From positions 62,001 to 126,000 of the forward strand of contig NZ_JAGGKD010000004.1 in assembly GCF_017873415.1 (NCBI RefSeq): a stretch of DNA of 64,000 nucleotides, read 5' to 3'. The notes below the pieces were generated by a model. It ran no database searches. It saw only the letters and a program-made list of their open reading frames with translations, and was not told the origin of the DNA. The number at the start of each line of letters is the position of its first letter. Position 1 is the stretch's first letter. The position numbers and the translations under genes are program-made. Positions 44,346 to 53,952 of the stretch are shown here, one piece after another. Origin of the DNA: Methanolobus bombayensis (lineage in GTDB: Archaea; Halobacteriota; Methanosarcinia; Methanosarcinales; Methanosarcinaceae).

Positions 44346-47300
44346 ATGACAAAATACAATATACTTTTTGTAATAGCACTGATTATAATTTCGCTATCAG
44401 GAACAGTAGCGGCCATTGAAGTCGATGGAGTAAGAAGTACTGGAGAATGGGATGAGAACTGGAATTTCGGTCAGGTTAACGCCAGTGATTATGATTCGTC
44501 TGGCCCGTTCGGGAACAAAATGGTAGTATTCCAGAATGGAAGCTGGTATGATGAGGACCTTCCGGCAGATGCAGGTAGTAATTTCAATGAGAACTTGAGT
44601 ACAGAAGGACCTTATCCAAGTGGTTATGATATAAAGGGCATATATGCCGATTATGACATACTCAATGATACTCTGTATGGTATGTCAACAGTATATGGTC
44701 TGCCCGGAGATCTTGACGGCGATGGAAACATCGTGGGACTTACGGCAAATGGTGATGTGCTTGGAAATGTAAGTGGTAGACCAATAACCGGAATCGGTCC
44801 TGGAGAACAATGGAGTATCATTTTGATCCAGGAAGAAAGAATGATAATGGTCGTAATTACCGATAATGACTTTGAAATAAGCACTTCAGGTATCACGGGA
44901 TTCAATGAGGACGATATCTTTGCAGCTAATAGCAATGCCGGAGGGCCTGAAAACTGCAGTGATTGTGTTTACGAGATATCAATAAATAATCTTTCCAGTT
45001 ATTTTGACATGACACCAGGTAAGAATTTCAGTGTTGCTGCAAGTGCAGGTGGAAATCTTGACATTGTAGGAGAGGACATTGCAGCTGTATTCTTTGAGAT
45101 TCCGGAGCCTTCAATAGATATTGAGAAATCAACCAATGGAGAAGATGCTGACACGGCTCCCGGCCCCGGTATACCAGAGAACAACAGTCTGATATGGACC
45201 TATGTTGTAACAAACAATGGTAATGTGCCACTACAGGACATAAGTGTCACTGATGACAAACTTGGTGCCGTTACCAATCTGATCAGTAATGGAGATGGGG
45301 ATGATATACTTGCTGTTGAAGAGACATGGATCTATGCAGTAGAAGGAATCGCAGAATGCGGTCAATATGAGAACAATGCAACAGTAGTAGGTTTCTTTGA
45401 TATCATTCCGGTATTTGATACAGACCCAAGTCACTACTTCGGTGAGTGTCCTGACATTGATATTGAGAAGGCGACCAATGGAGAAGATGCTGATACAGCA
45501 CCAGGACCCGGAGTTGCTGAAGGGGATCTTGTTACGTGGACCTATGTTGTCACTAACACAGGTAATGTCAATCTCACTAACATCCAGGTAACCGACGATA
45601 TGCTTGGATCTATCAGCAATATTGTTGATCAGGGTGATGGTGACGCTGTCCTTTCAATTGGTGAGATCTGGACCTATGAAGCTACAGGAGATGCTGAATG
45701 TGGTCAGTACGAGAATGAAGGTAATGTTACCGGAGATTACAATGAAGTCACTGTAAGTGACATTGATCCAAGTCACTACTTCGGTGAATGTCCTGATATT
45801 GATATTGAGAAGGCAACCAATGGTGAAGATGCCGATACTGCACCTGGACCCGGAGTTGCTGAAGGGGATACTGTAACCTGGACTTATGTTGTCACCAACA
45901 CAGGTAATGTCAATCTCACTAACATCCAGGTAACCGACGATATGCTAGGATCCATCAGCAATATTGTTGATCAGGGTGATGGTGACGCTGTCCTTTCAAT
46001 TGGTGAGATCTGGACCTATGAAGCAACAGGCGAAGCTGAATGTGGTCAGTACGAGAATGAAGGTAATGTTACCGGTGACTATGATGATGTTACCGTAACT
46101 GATGAAGACCCAAGTCACTACTTCGGTGAGTGTCCTGACATCGACATAGAGAAAGCAACCAATGGAGAAGATGCTGATACTGCACCTGGACCCGGAGTTG
46201 CTGAAGGAGATACTGTAACCTGGACCTATGTTGTCACCAATACAGGTAATGTCCCACTTAGCAATGTTGTTGTCAGTGATGACCAGGGTGTAGTTCCTGT
46301 CTATCAGAACGGTGATACCAATGTTGATGGTATCCTTGACCTTACCGAGATCTGGACCTATGAAGTTGAAGGTACAGCTTCATGTGGCCAGTATGCTAAC
46401 ATTGGTAATGTTACCGGTGACTATGATGATGTTACCGTAACTGATGAGGACCCAAGTCACTACTTCGGTGAGTGTCCTGACATCGACATAGAGAAAGCAA
46501 CCAATGGAGAAGATGCTGATACTGCACCTGGACCCGGAGTTGCTGAAGGAGATACTGTAACCTGGACTTATGTTGTCACCAATACAGGTAATGTCAATCT
46601 CACTAACATCCAGGTTAGCGATGATATGCTTGGATCCATCAGCAATATTGTTGATCAGGGTGATGGTGACGATACTCTTGCTGTCGGAGAAGTATGGACC
46701 TATGAGGCTACAGGAGATGCTGAATGTGGTCAGTACGCAAATGAAGGTAATGTTACCGGTGATTACAATGAAGTCACTGTAACTGATGAGGACCCAAGTC
46801 ACTACTTCGGTGAATGTCCTGATATTGATATTGAGAAGGCAACCAATGGTGAAGATGCTGATACTGCACCTGGACCCGGAGTTGCTGAAGGAGATACTGT
46901 AACCTGGACTTATGTTGTCACCAATACAGGTAATGTCAATCTCACTAACATCCAGGTAAGCGACGATATGCTTGGATCCATCAGCAATATTGTTGATCAG
47001 GGTGATGGTGACGCTGTCCTTTCAATTGGTGAGATCTGGACCTATGAGGCTACAGGAGATGCTGAATGTGGTCAGTACGAGAATGAAGGTAATGTTACCG
47101 GAGATTACAATGAAGTCACTGTAAGTGACATTGATCCAAGTCACTACTTCGGTGAATGTCCTGATATTGATATTGAGAAGGCAACCAATGGTGAAGATGC
47201 TGATACAGCACCCGGACCTGGAGTTGCTGAAGGAGATACTGTAACCTGGACTTATGTTGTCACTAACACAGGTAATGTCAATCTCACTAACATCCAGGTA

Positions 47301-50300
47301 ACCGACGATATGCTTGGATCCATCAGCAATATCGTTGATCAGGGTGATGGTGACGCTGTCCTTTCAATTGGTGAGATCTGGACCTATGAGGCTACAGGAG
47401 ATGCAGAATGTGGCCAGTATGCTAACATTGGTAATGTTACCGGTGACTATGATGATGTTACCGTAACTGATGAGGACCCAAGTCACTACTTCGGTGAATG
47501 TGCTGATATTGACATTGAAAAAGCAACCAATGGTGAGGATGCTGATACTGCACCTGGACCCGGAGTTGCTGAAGGAGATACTGTAACCTGGACCTATGTT
47601 GTCACCAATACAGGTAATGTCCCACTTAGCAATGTTGTTGTCACTGATGACCAGGATGCAGTTCCTGTCTATCAGAGCGGTGATACCAATGTTGATGGTA
47701 TCCTTGACCTTACCGAGACCTGGACCTATGAAGCTACAGGAGACGCAGAATGTGGCCAGTATGCTAACATTGGTAATGTTACCGGTGACTATGATGATGT
47801 TACCGTAACTGATGAGGACCCAAGTCACTACTTCGGTGAATGTCCTGACATTGACATAGAGAAGGCAACCAATGGTGAGGATGCTGATACTGCACCTGGA
47901 CCAGGGGTTGCTGAAGGCGATCTTGTTACGTGGACCTATGTTGTCACTAACACAGGTAATGTCCCACTTAGCAATGTTGTTGTCACTGATGATCAGGATG
48001 CAGTTCCTGTCTATCAGAGCGGTGATACCAATGTTGATGGTATCCTTGACCTTACCGAGACCTGGACCTATGAAGCTACAGGAGACGCAGAATGTGGCCA
48101 GTATGCTAACATTGGTAATGTTACCGGTGACTATGATGATGTTACCGTAACTGATGAGGACCCAAGTCACTACTTCGGTGAGTGTCCTGACATCGACATA
48201 GAGAAAGCAACCAATGGCGAGGATGCTGATACTGCACCTGGACCAGGGGTTGCTGAAGGCGATCTTGTTACGTGGACCTATGTTGTCACCAACACAGGTA
48301 ATGTCCCACTTAGCAATGTTGTTGTCAGTGATGACCAGGGTGTAGTTCCTGTCTATCAGAGCGGTGATACCAATGTTGATGGTATCCTTGACCTTACCGA
48401 GATCTGGACCTATGAAGCTACAGGAGATGCTGAATGTGGTCAGTACGAGAATGAAGGTAATGTTACCGGTGACTATGATGATGTTACCGTAACTGATGAG
48501 GACCCAAGTCACTACTTCGGTGAATGTCCTGATATTGATATTGAGAAGGCAACCAATGGTGAAGATGCTGATACTGCACCTGGACCCGGAGTTGCTGAAG
48601 GAGATACTGTAACCTGGACTTATGTTGTCACCAATACAGGTAATGTCAATCTCACTAACATCCAGGTAACCGACGATATGCTTGGATCCATCAGCAATAT
48701 CGTTGATCAGGGTGATGGTGACGCTGTCCTTTCAATTGGTGAGATCTGGACCTATGAAGCTACAGGAGATGCTGAATGTGGTCAGTACGAGAATGAAGGT
48801 AATGTTACCGGAGATTACAATGAAGTCACTGTAAGTGACATTGATCCAAGTCACTACTTCGGTGAGTGTCCTGACATTGATATTGAGAAGGCGACCAATG
48901 GAGAAGATGCTGATACTGCACCCGGACCTGGAGTTGCTGAAGGGGATCTTGTTACGTGGACCTATGTTGTCACTAACACAGGTAATGTCAATCTCACTAA
49001 CATCCAGGTAACCGACGATATGCTTGGATCCATCAGCAATATTGTTGATCAGGGTGATGGTGACGCTGTCCTTTCAATTGGTGAGATCTGGACCTATGAG
49101 GCTACAGGAGATGCTGAATGTGGTCAGTACACAAATGAAGGTAATGTTACCGGTGATTACAATGAAGTCACTGTAACTGATGAGGACCCAAGTCACTACT
49201 TCGGTGAATGTCCTGATATTGATATTGAGAAGGCAACCAATGGTGAAGATGCTGATACAGCACCAGGACCCGGAGTTGCTGAAGGGGATCTTGTTACGTG
49301 GACCTATGTTGTCACTAACACAGGTAATGTCCCACTTAGCAATGTTGTTGTCACTGATGACCAGGATGCAGTTCCTGTCTATCAGAGCGGTGATACCAAT
49401 GTTGATGGTATCCTTGACCTTACCGAGACCTGGACCTATGAAGCTACAGGAGACGCAGAATGTGGCCAGTATGCTAACATTGGTAATGTTACCGGTGACT
49501 ATGATGATGTTACCGTAACTGATGAGGACCCAAGTCACTACTTCGGTGAATGTCCTGATATTGATATTGAGAAGGCAACCAATGGAGAAGATGCTGATAC
49601 TGCACCTGGACCCGGAGTTGCTGAAGGGGATCTTGTTACGTGGACCTATGTTGTCACCAATACAGGTAATGTCAATCTCACTAACATCCAGGTGAGTGAT
49701 GATATGCTTGGATCTATCAGCAATATTGTTGATCAGGGTGATGGTGACGATACTCTTGCTATCGGAGAAGTATGGACCTATGAGGCTACAGGAGATGCTG
49801 AATGTGGTCAGTACGCAAACGAGGGTAATGTTACCGGAGATTACGATGGTGGAACTGTCAATGATAGTGACCTGAGTCACTACTTCGGTGAATGTCCTGA
49901 CATTGACATTGAGAAGGCGACCAATGGTGAGGATGCTGATACAGCACCCGGACCTGAACTGGATGCTGGTGATGTTGTTACGTGGACCTATGTTGTCGCC
50001 AATACAGGTAACGTGAATCTTACCAATGTCAGTGTAACAGATAACCAGCTTGGTGTGATCACTAACATTGTCGATCAGGGTGATGGTGATAATATACTTG
50101 CCGTTGGAGAGATATGGACCTATGAGGCGACTGGCAGTGCTTCATGTGGTGATTATGGAAACATTGGTACAGTGACCGGTGATTATAATGACGTCACTGT
50201 AAGCGATGAGGATCCAAGTCACTATAATGTTGTCTGCATACCACGCATTGACATTGAGAAGTCGACAAATGGTGTTGATGCTGATGTAGCTCCAGGACCA

Positions 50301-51032
50301 ACACTGGGCTTTGAAGATAATGTCACCTGGGTGTATGTTGTCCGCAACACAGGAAATGTGCAGCTGACAAACGTTACAGTTAACGATGACCAGCTTGGTG
50401 CGATCACTAACATTGTTGATAAAGGAAATGGTGATGACATGTTGCTGCCTGGTGAAGAATGGACCTATGATGCAACAGGAACGGCAGAATGTGGTCAGTA
50501 TGCGAATATTGGTGATGTCGTTGGCTACTATGGAGCGATACCTGTAACTGACAGTGATCCAAGCCACTACAATGTTGACTGCGGACCCGACATAGATATT
50601 GAGAAATATATCAATGGAAACGATGCTGACCAGGCACCAGGAGTTCTTCTGGCAGTAGGTGACGGTATCACCTGGACCTTTGTAGTTGAGAATACAGGTA
50701 ATGTCCCATTGGAGAATATTGTTGTTGATGATGACAAGCTTGGCGTTATTCCGGCATCGAGCATCATCTCAAAGAGCATCAACAATGATGATATACTTGA
50801 TCCCGGAGAGGTCTGGACATATGAACTTGAGAACACTGTGACAGAATGTCTGCCACAGCACAAGAACACAGCAATTGTCACTGGAGAATTTGAGGGTAGT
50901 GAGGTTACAGATGAGGATGTAGCCCATTATTACTGCCAGCCTGTGGTTCCATTGCTGAGTCCTGTAGGCATGATAATATTCGTTGCAGCTCTGGGACTGA
51001 TAGGAACAATTTATCTTAGAAGGAGGGAGTAA
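44346..51032 (+). CDS. Giant cell-surface protein with 17 DUF11-type repeats and VPxxxP sorting tail
   Basis: 2228 residues. A signal peptide (1-23) and an N-terminal domain (~24-255, VDGVR..GEWDENW, possibly CBM9-like) are shared with the protein at 51294. Then 17 repeats of ~114 residues follow, each starting IDIEK.TNG.DAD, with NTGNV in the middle and AECGQY ... HYFGEC at the end. Two cysteines per repeat suggest internal disulfides, and NLT/NVT sequons suggest N-glycosylation. The tail VPLLSP, a membrane span and RRRE form the VPxxxP-CTERM signal. GGGTGGGG supports the ATG 44346. Likely a long surface fibre or adhesin. Confidence 0.88.
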   Translation: MTKYNILFVIALIIISLSGTVAAIEVDGVRSTGEWDENWNFGQVNASDYDSSGPFGNKMVVFQNGSWYDEDLPADAGSNFNENLSTEGPYPSGYDIKGIYADYDILNDTLYGMSTVYGLPGDLDGDGNIVGLTANGDVLGNVSGRPITGIGPGEQWSIILIQEERMIMVVITDNDFEISTSGITGFNEDDIFAANSNAGGPENCSDCVYEISINNLSSYFDMTPGKNFSVAASAGGNLDIVGEDIAAVFFEIPEPSIDIEKSTNGEDADTAPGPGIPENNSLIWTYVVTNNGNVPLQDISVTDDKLGAVTNLISNGDGDDILAVEETWIYAVEGIAECGQYENNATVVGFFDIIPVFDTDPSHYFGECPDIDIEKATNGEDADTAPGPGVAEGDLVTWTYVVTNTGNVNLTNIQVTDDMLGSISNIVDQGDGDAVLSIGEIWTYEATGDAECGQYENEGNVTGDYNEVTVSDIDPSHYFGECPDIDIEKATNGEDADTAPGPGVAEGDTVTWTYVVTNTGNVNLTNIQVTDDMLGSISNIVDQGDGDAVLSIGEIWTYEATGEAECGQYENEGNVTGDYDDVTVTDEDPSHYFGECPDIDIEKATNGEDADTAPGPGVAEGDTVTWTYVVTNTGNVPLSNVVVSDDQGVVPVYQNGDTNVDGILDLTEIWTYEVEGTASCGQYANIGNVTGDYDDVTVTDEDPSHYFGECPDIDIEKATNGEDADTAPGPGVAEGDTVTWTYVVTNTGNVNLTNIQVSDDMLGSISNIVDQGDGDDTLAVGEVWTYEATGDAECGQYANEGNVTGDYNEVTVTDEDPSHYFGECPDIDIEKATNGEDADTAPGPGVAEGDTVTWTYVVTNTGNVNLTNIQVSDDMLGSISNIVDQGDGDAVLSIGEIWTYEATGDAECGQYENEGNVTGDYNEVTVSDIDPSHYFGECPDIDIEKATNGEDADTAPGPGVAEGDTVTWTYVVTNTGNVNLTNIQVTDDMLGSISNIVDQGDGDAVLSIGEIWTYEATGDAECGQYANIGNVTGDYDDVTVTDEDPSHYFGECADIDIEKATNGEDADTAPGPGVAEGDTVTWTYVVTNTGNVPLSNVVVTDDQDAVPVYQSGDTNVDGILDLTETWTYEATGDAECGQYANIGNVTGDYDDVTVTDEDPSHYFGECPDIDIEKATNGEDADTAPGPGVAEGDLVTWTYVVTNTGNVPLSNVVVTDDQDAVPVYQSGDTNVDGILDLTETWTYEATGDAECGQYANIGNVTGDYDDVTVTDEDPSHYFGECPDIDIEKATNGEDADTAPGPGVAEGDLVTWTYVVTNTGNVPLSNVVVSDDQGVVPVYQSGDTNVDGILDLTEIWTYEATGDAECGQYENEGNVTGDYDDVTVTDEDPSHYFGECPDIDIEKATNGEDADTAPGPGVAEGDTVTWTYVVTNTGNVNLTNIQVTDDMLGSISNIVDQGDGDAVLSIGEIWTYEATGDAECGQYENEGNVTGDYNEVTVSDIDPSHYFGECPDIDIEKATNGEDADTAPGPGVAEGDLVTWTYVVTNTGNVNLTNIQVTDDMLGSISNIVDQGDGDAVLSIGEIWTYEATGDAECGQYTNEGNVTGDYNEVTVTDEDPSHYFGECPDIDIEKATNGEDADTAPGPGVAEGDLVTWTYVVTNTGNVPLSNVVVTDDQDAVPVYQSGDTNVDGILDLTETWTYEATGDAECGQYANIGNVTGDYDDVTVTDEDPSHYFGECPDIDIEKATNGEDADTAPGPGVAEGDLVTWTYVVTNTGNVNLTNIQVSDDMLGSISNIVDQGDGDDTLAIGEVWTYEATGDAECGQYANEGNVTGDYDGGTVNDSDLSHYFGECPDIDIEKATNGEDADTAPGPELDAGDVVTWTYVVANTGNVNLTNVSVTDNQLGVITNIVDQGDGDNILAVGEIWTYEATGSASCGDYGNIGTVTGDYNDVTVSDEDPSHYNVVCIPRIDIEKSTNGVDADVAPGPTLGFEDNVTWVYVVRNTGNVQLTNVTVNDDQLGAITNIVDKGNGDDMLLPGEEWTYDATGTAECGQYANIGDVVGYYGAIPVTDSDPSHYNVDCGPDIDIEKYINGNDADQAPGVLLAVGDGITWTFVVENTGNVPLENIVVDDDKLGVIPASSIISKSINNDDILDPGEVWTYELENTVTECLPQHKNTAIVTGEFEGSEVTDEDVAHYYCQPVVPLLSPVGMIIFVAALGLIGTIYLRRRE
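45111..50940 (+). repeat. Tandem array of 17 ~342-bp DUF11 repeats
   Basis: By the start signature, copy 1 is divergent. Copies 2-14 are close to identical in DNA, and copies 15-17 drift away toward the C-terminus. Two variants alternate: A (NVNLTNIQV..MLGSISNIVDQ) and B (NVPLSNVVV..PVYQ.GDTNVDGILDL). The order is A A B A A A B B B A A B A for copies 2-14. The uniform centre with diverged ends is what unequal crossing-over and gene conversion leave. Confidence 0.85.
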
Positions 51033-51048
51033 TTCCTCCATTTTTTTT
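51022..51048 (+). terminator. Terminator overlapping the stop codon of the giant gene
   Basis: GGAGG (51022-51026) and CCTCC (51035-51039) flank the stop TAA (51030-51032) and are followed by a T8 run (51041-51048). The stem is short but the T-run is long. Confidence 0.5.
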
Positions 51049-51229
51049 CTTAAAACATATTCTTATTTTCCACGTAACCAAGATTATAATTTATTTAATA
51101 TTACCTCTCATTTTCACTGACAGTTAGTTCGGATTTTTATATCTTGCCGTTAAAAAAAGGTTTTCTTCTTAGTCTATCTTCTTAATGTATTTACGTAGGA
51201 TAGATACTAATCTTTGTTTGCTGCATCCC

Positions 51230-51290
51230 TATATATAGTGTTGACTAACTCTTAAATTGAAATATATTCTTTATAACAATGGGAGCGGAA
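51230..51290 (+). promoter_or_regulatory. Promoter of the DUF11/archaeosortase unit
   Basis: A TATA box CTATATATAG (about 51229-51238) predicts transcription start near 51262. GGGAGCGG at 51280-51287 is the Shine-Dalgarno for the ATG at 51294. Because a separate terminator precedes it, this gene and the archaeosortase form a unit apart from the giant gene. Confidence 0.5.
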
Positions 51291-51293
51291 AAT

Positions 51294-52832
51294 ATGAAAA
51301 GATTACATGTAATGTTCGGCATATTGATCGTTTTATTCTCCGTCCCTAGTGCCATGGCAATTTCGGTGGATGGAACTCGTGGAGCTGGGGAGTGGGACGA
51401 AAATTGGGCCTATGGACAGGCAGAAGGTTCTGGATATAGTGCTGCTGGTCCTTTTGGAGATAAAATGGTCGTATTCCAGAATGGAAATTGGTACGATGAA
51501 GATCCAATAACAGATTCAGGTACTTTGTTTAATGAAAACATGGCTACTGCAGGATCGGAAGAAAGCGGTTACGATCTAAAGGGTTTGTATGCACGCTATG
51601 ATCCGGTATCTGACGTATTATATGGTATGTCCACAGTATATGGTCTTCCCGGTGACCTTGATGGAGACGGCAGTATATCAAGTCTGGCATCTAACGGTGA
51701 TACGGTGGGCCCTGTAACAGGAAAGCCTATCAATGGTGTTGGTAATGGTGAGCAGTTCAGTATTGTGCTCACACAGGGTTCAAAGAGCGTACTTATACTG
51801 ATTTCAGGAAATGAATGGACTGTTTCCCCACTTAGCGGAACTTTCCCCGGTTTCTCAGAGGCTAATGTAAATGCAGCTGCAAGCCAGACCGGAGATGCGG
51901 TATATGAGATTGCAATAACAGGCCTTAAAGACCAATTTAACCTTGTTCCAGGTGAGGGATTCGAGGTCAAGGTGACCGCCGGAGGAAACCTTGATATTCC
52001 TGGTGAGGATCAGGCACGTATATTCTTTACTATACCAAATCCTGATATTGACATCGAGAAGGCAACCAATGGTTTTGATGCAGACAATCCTACAGGTCCT
52101 GAACTAAGTCTTGGGGATGCTGTAACATGGACTTACGTTGTCACTAACACAGGAGATGTACCTCTGGAAAATGTTGTTGTCACTGATGATATGATTGGTG
52201 CTATCACCAATATTGTTAATCAGGGTAATGGTGATGATACACTTGGTGTTGGCGAGGTATGGACCTATGAGGCTACTGGTACGGCAGAATGTGGCCAGTA
52301 TGAGAACCTTGCTACAGTGAATGCAGACTGGCTGGGAATCCCGGTAACGGATGAGGATCCAAGTCACTATATAGTAAGATGTGAACCTGATATCGATATT
52401 GAGAAGCACACCAATGGTCAGGACGCAGATTATCCTGCCGGTCCTCAGATAGAGGTGGGCGAGACTATAACCTGGGAATACTTCGTAACCAACACAGGTA
52501 ATGTAGCATTGTACAACGTAGTCGTTGAGGACGATAAGATCGGTATCATTGGAAATGATAAAATCACTGACAAGGGTAATGGTGATGATGTACTGGATAT
52601 TGGTGAGACATGGACCTATGTTGTTACCGATGTGCTTGAGGAATGTGTTCCACAGTATGAGAACATTGCCGATGTAACCGGAGAGGATGAGACCGGAACC
52701 ACTGTAACGGATGAGGATCCAAGTCACTTCCACTGTCAGCCGGTTGTACCTGTGCTGACACCTGTAGGTATATTGTTCATGGTAGGTATACTCGGAGCTC
52801 TTGGAGTTGTCACACTAAGACGTCGTGACTAA
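51294..52832 (+). CDS. DUF11-repeat surface protein (two repeats) with VPxxxP sorting tail
   Basis: About 512 residues and a small paralogue of the giant protein. It has a signal peptide (1-22, ending AMA), the same N-terminal domain (VDGTRGAGEWDENW, then TVYGLPGDLDGDGS), two DUF11 repeats (from ~245), and the tail VPVLTP, membrane span and RRRD. It is followed 37 bp later by the archaeosortase gene with no clear terminator between. An ATG at 51279 would add five residues. This may be the ancestral short form from which the giant array grew. Confidence 0.85.
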   Translation: MKRLHVMFGILIVLFSVPSAMAISVDGTRGAGEWDENWAYGQAEGSGYSAAGPFGDKMVVFQNGNWYDEDPITDSGTLFNENMATAGSEESGYDLKGLYARYDPVSDVLYGMSTVYGLPGDLDGDGSISSLASNGDTVGPVTGKPINGVGNGEQFSIVLTQGSKSVLILISGNEWTVSPLSGTFPGFSEANVNAAASQTGDAVYEIAITGLKDQFNLVPGEGFEVKVTAGGNLDIPGEDQARIFFTIPNPDIDIEKATNGFDADNPTGPELSLGDAVTWTYVVTNTGDVPLENVVVTDDMIGAITNIVNQGNGDDTLGVGEVWTYEATGTAECGQYENLATVNADWLGIPVTDEDPSHYIVRCEPDIDIEKHTNGQDADYPAGPQIEVGETITWEYFVTNTGNVALYNVVVEDDKIGIIGNDKITDKGNGDDVLDIGETWTYVVTDVLEECVPQYENIADVTGEDETGTTVTDEDPSHFHCQPVVPVLTPVGILFMVGILGALGVVTLRRRD

Positions 52833-52869
52833 TTCCAATTTCTTTTCTTTTTTATTGCTGGGAGAGGTT

Positions 52870-53463
52870 ATGGTAAAAAAGAACAGAAAACCAAAAGGTA
52901 CCAGAAAATCCAGGTCTATTGAAAGGGAAACAGCTGCTACTGTTGGTAATAAGAGTCAGTTTAAGGACTTTCTTAAAAAGAACAAAAATGTTCTCAGGTT
53001 TATAGGACCTTATTTGTTCTATATAGCGCTTTTCACTTTGGTATACATAACCTTACAGGAAAAATTTGCTTTTCTGAACTTACTGACTGCTGATGCTCTT
53101 TCATCCCTAATGTCGCTTTTAGGCGTTGAAAGTTCTTCTTATGGTCAGTCTGTTTACATGGAAGGATTTTCTGTGATGATAATAGATGAATGCACAGGAA
53201 TGTATGAACTTCTGGTTTATGCAGGCTGCATACTTGCCTATCCCACAACGCTGAATAAGAAAGTACTGGGCTTGGTGCTGGGAATACCTGCAATGTTTGG
53301 TGTGAACATGATGAGATTGATATTCCTGTCTTTTGTTGGAATTCTCTATCCTTCAATGTTCAGTTACTTTCACTACTACCTCTGGCAGATAACATTTATC
53401 TTTCTCATAGTGATGTTCATGCTGCTATGGATAGAAAAAATAGTCAAGAACCAAAATGTTTGA
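52870..53463 (+). CDS. artB: Archaeosortase (exosortase family), probably the VPxxxP-specific type
   Basis: About 197 residues. A basic cytoplasmic N-terminus (~45 residues) is followed by about five membrane helices. The proposed catalytic residues of the exosortase/archaeosortase family are all present: C108 in DECTGMYE, R149 in NMMRLIFL and H168 in FHYYLW. These enzymes cleave C-terminal sorting signals and attach the protein to a lipid-linked anchor. Archaeosortase B is the type reported to pair with VPxxxP signals, and two such proteins lie directly upstream. GGAGAGG supports ATG 52870; the frame opens 45 bp earlier. Confidence 0.85.
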   Translation: MVKKNRKPKGTRKSRSIERETAATVGNKSQFKDFLKKNKNVLRFIGPYLFYIALFTLVYITLQEKFAFLNLLTADALSSLMSLLGVESSSYGQSVYMEGFSVMIIDECTGMYELLVYAGCILAYPTTLNKKVLGLVLGIPAMFGVNMMRLIFLSFVGILYPSMFSYFHYYLWQITFIFLIVMFMLLWIEKIVKNQNV

Positions 53464-53596
53464 TAGAGGAATAACTTTGAAAGACAAAATGAGGTGATAT
53501 AATCCGTGGTATAACAAATTGATCAGAAATGATTCGAAATTCGATAAAACAATTCTTTTAGAAACACGGTAAAAAGTTCATGTTTAAAAATTAATC

Positions 53597-53839
53597 ATGT
53601 TTGGATGTGATAATATAAGAAGAAGCAAAACAGCCATAAGTGTGGAGATCTTAAGGGCTGCATTAGAGGGGGCAAAAAAAACACATATAGTGTACCGTGC
53701 AAACCTGAATTTTGAAGTAGTGAACAGGTATCTTTCCCTTTTAAAGGAAAACGGTCTGATCGAACAGAAGGGGAACATGTATGTTACAACGGACAAAGGT
53801 AAGGAATTTCAGGAAATTGCTAAGGAACTAGGTTTATGA
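53597..53839 (+). CDS. Winged-helix DNA-binding regulator (HTH_45/COG3432-like)
   Basis: An 80-residue single winged-helix domain. It starts MFGCDNIRRSKTAISVEILR and has helix 3 in RANLNFEVVNRYLSLLKENG and a wing in GNMYVTTDKGKEF. Small archaeal regulators of this type resemble Sso10a. A near-identical copy without start codon lies 11.6 kb upstream, between surface-protein and DUF116 genes. A natural candidate regulator of this locus (inference). No good Shine-Dalgarno; a leaderless mRNA is likely. Confidence 0.8.
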   Translation: MFGCDNIRRSKTAISVEILRAALEGAKKTHIVYRANLNFEVVNRYLSLLKENGLIEQKGNMYVTTDKGKEFQEIAKELGL

Positions 53840-53952
53840 ACCCTGTTCATTAGCAAGTCACTATAAAATTTATATCTCTGGCATGATATCGAAATCTTGC
53901 ATTATTTCTAATTGTTATTTCTTCAAATTTCAATAGGTTTTTAAGCGATAAC

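Noticed and set aside
47364-48512. Long minus-strand open frame (382 codons) inside the DUF11 array, with similar ones at 46380-46802 and 49074-49880
   Set aside because: The frame is periodic with the repeat unit and exists because the plus-strand codons are repetitive. No independent ribosome-binding site or recognisable product.
45111-50940. Regular repeats considered as a CRISPR-like or minisatellite locus
   Set aside because: The unit is 342 bp and in frame, with a signal peptide before and a sorting tail after; it is plainly protein-coding.
41958-53839. Paired winged-helix copies considered as ends of a composite transposon
   Set aside because: Same orientation, no transposase, no inverted termini or target-site duplication seen; simple duplication is enough.
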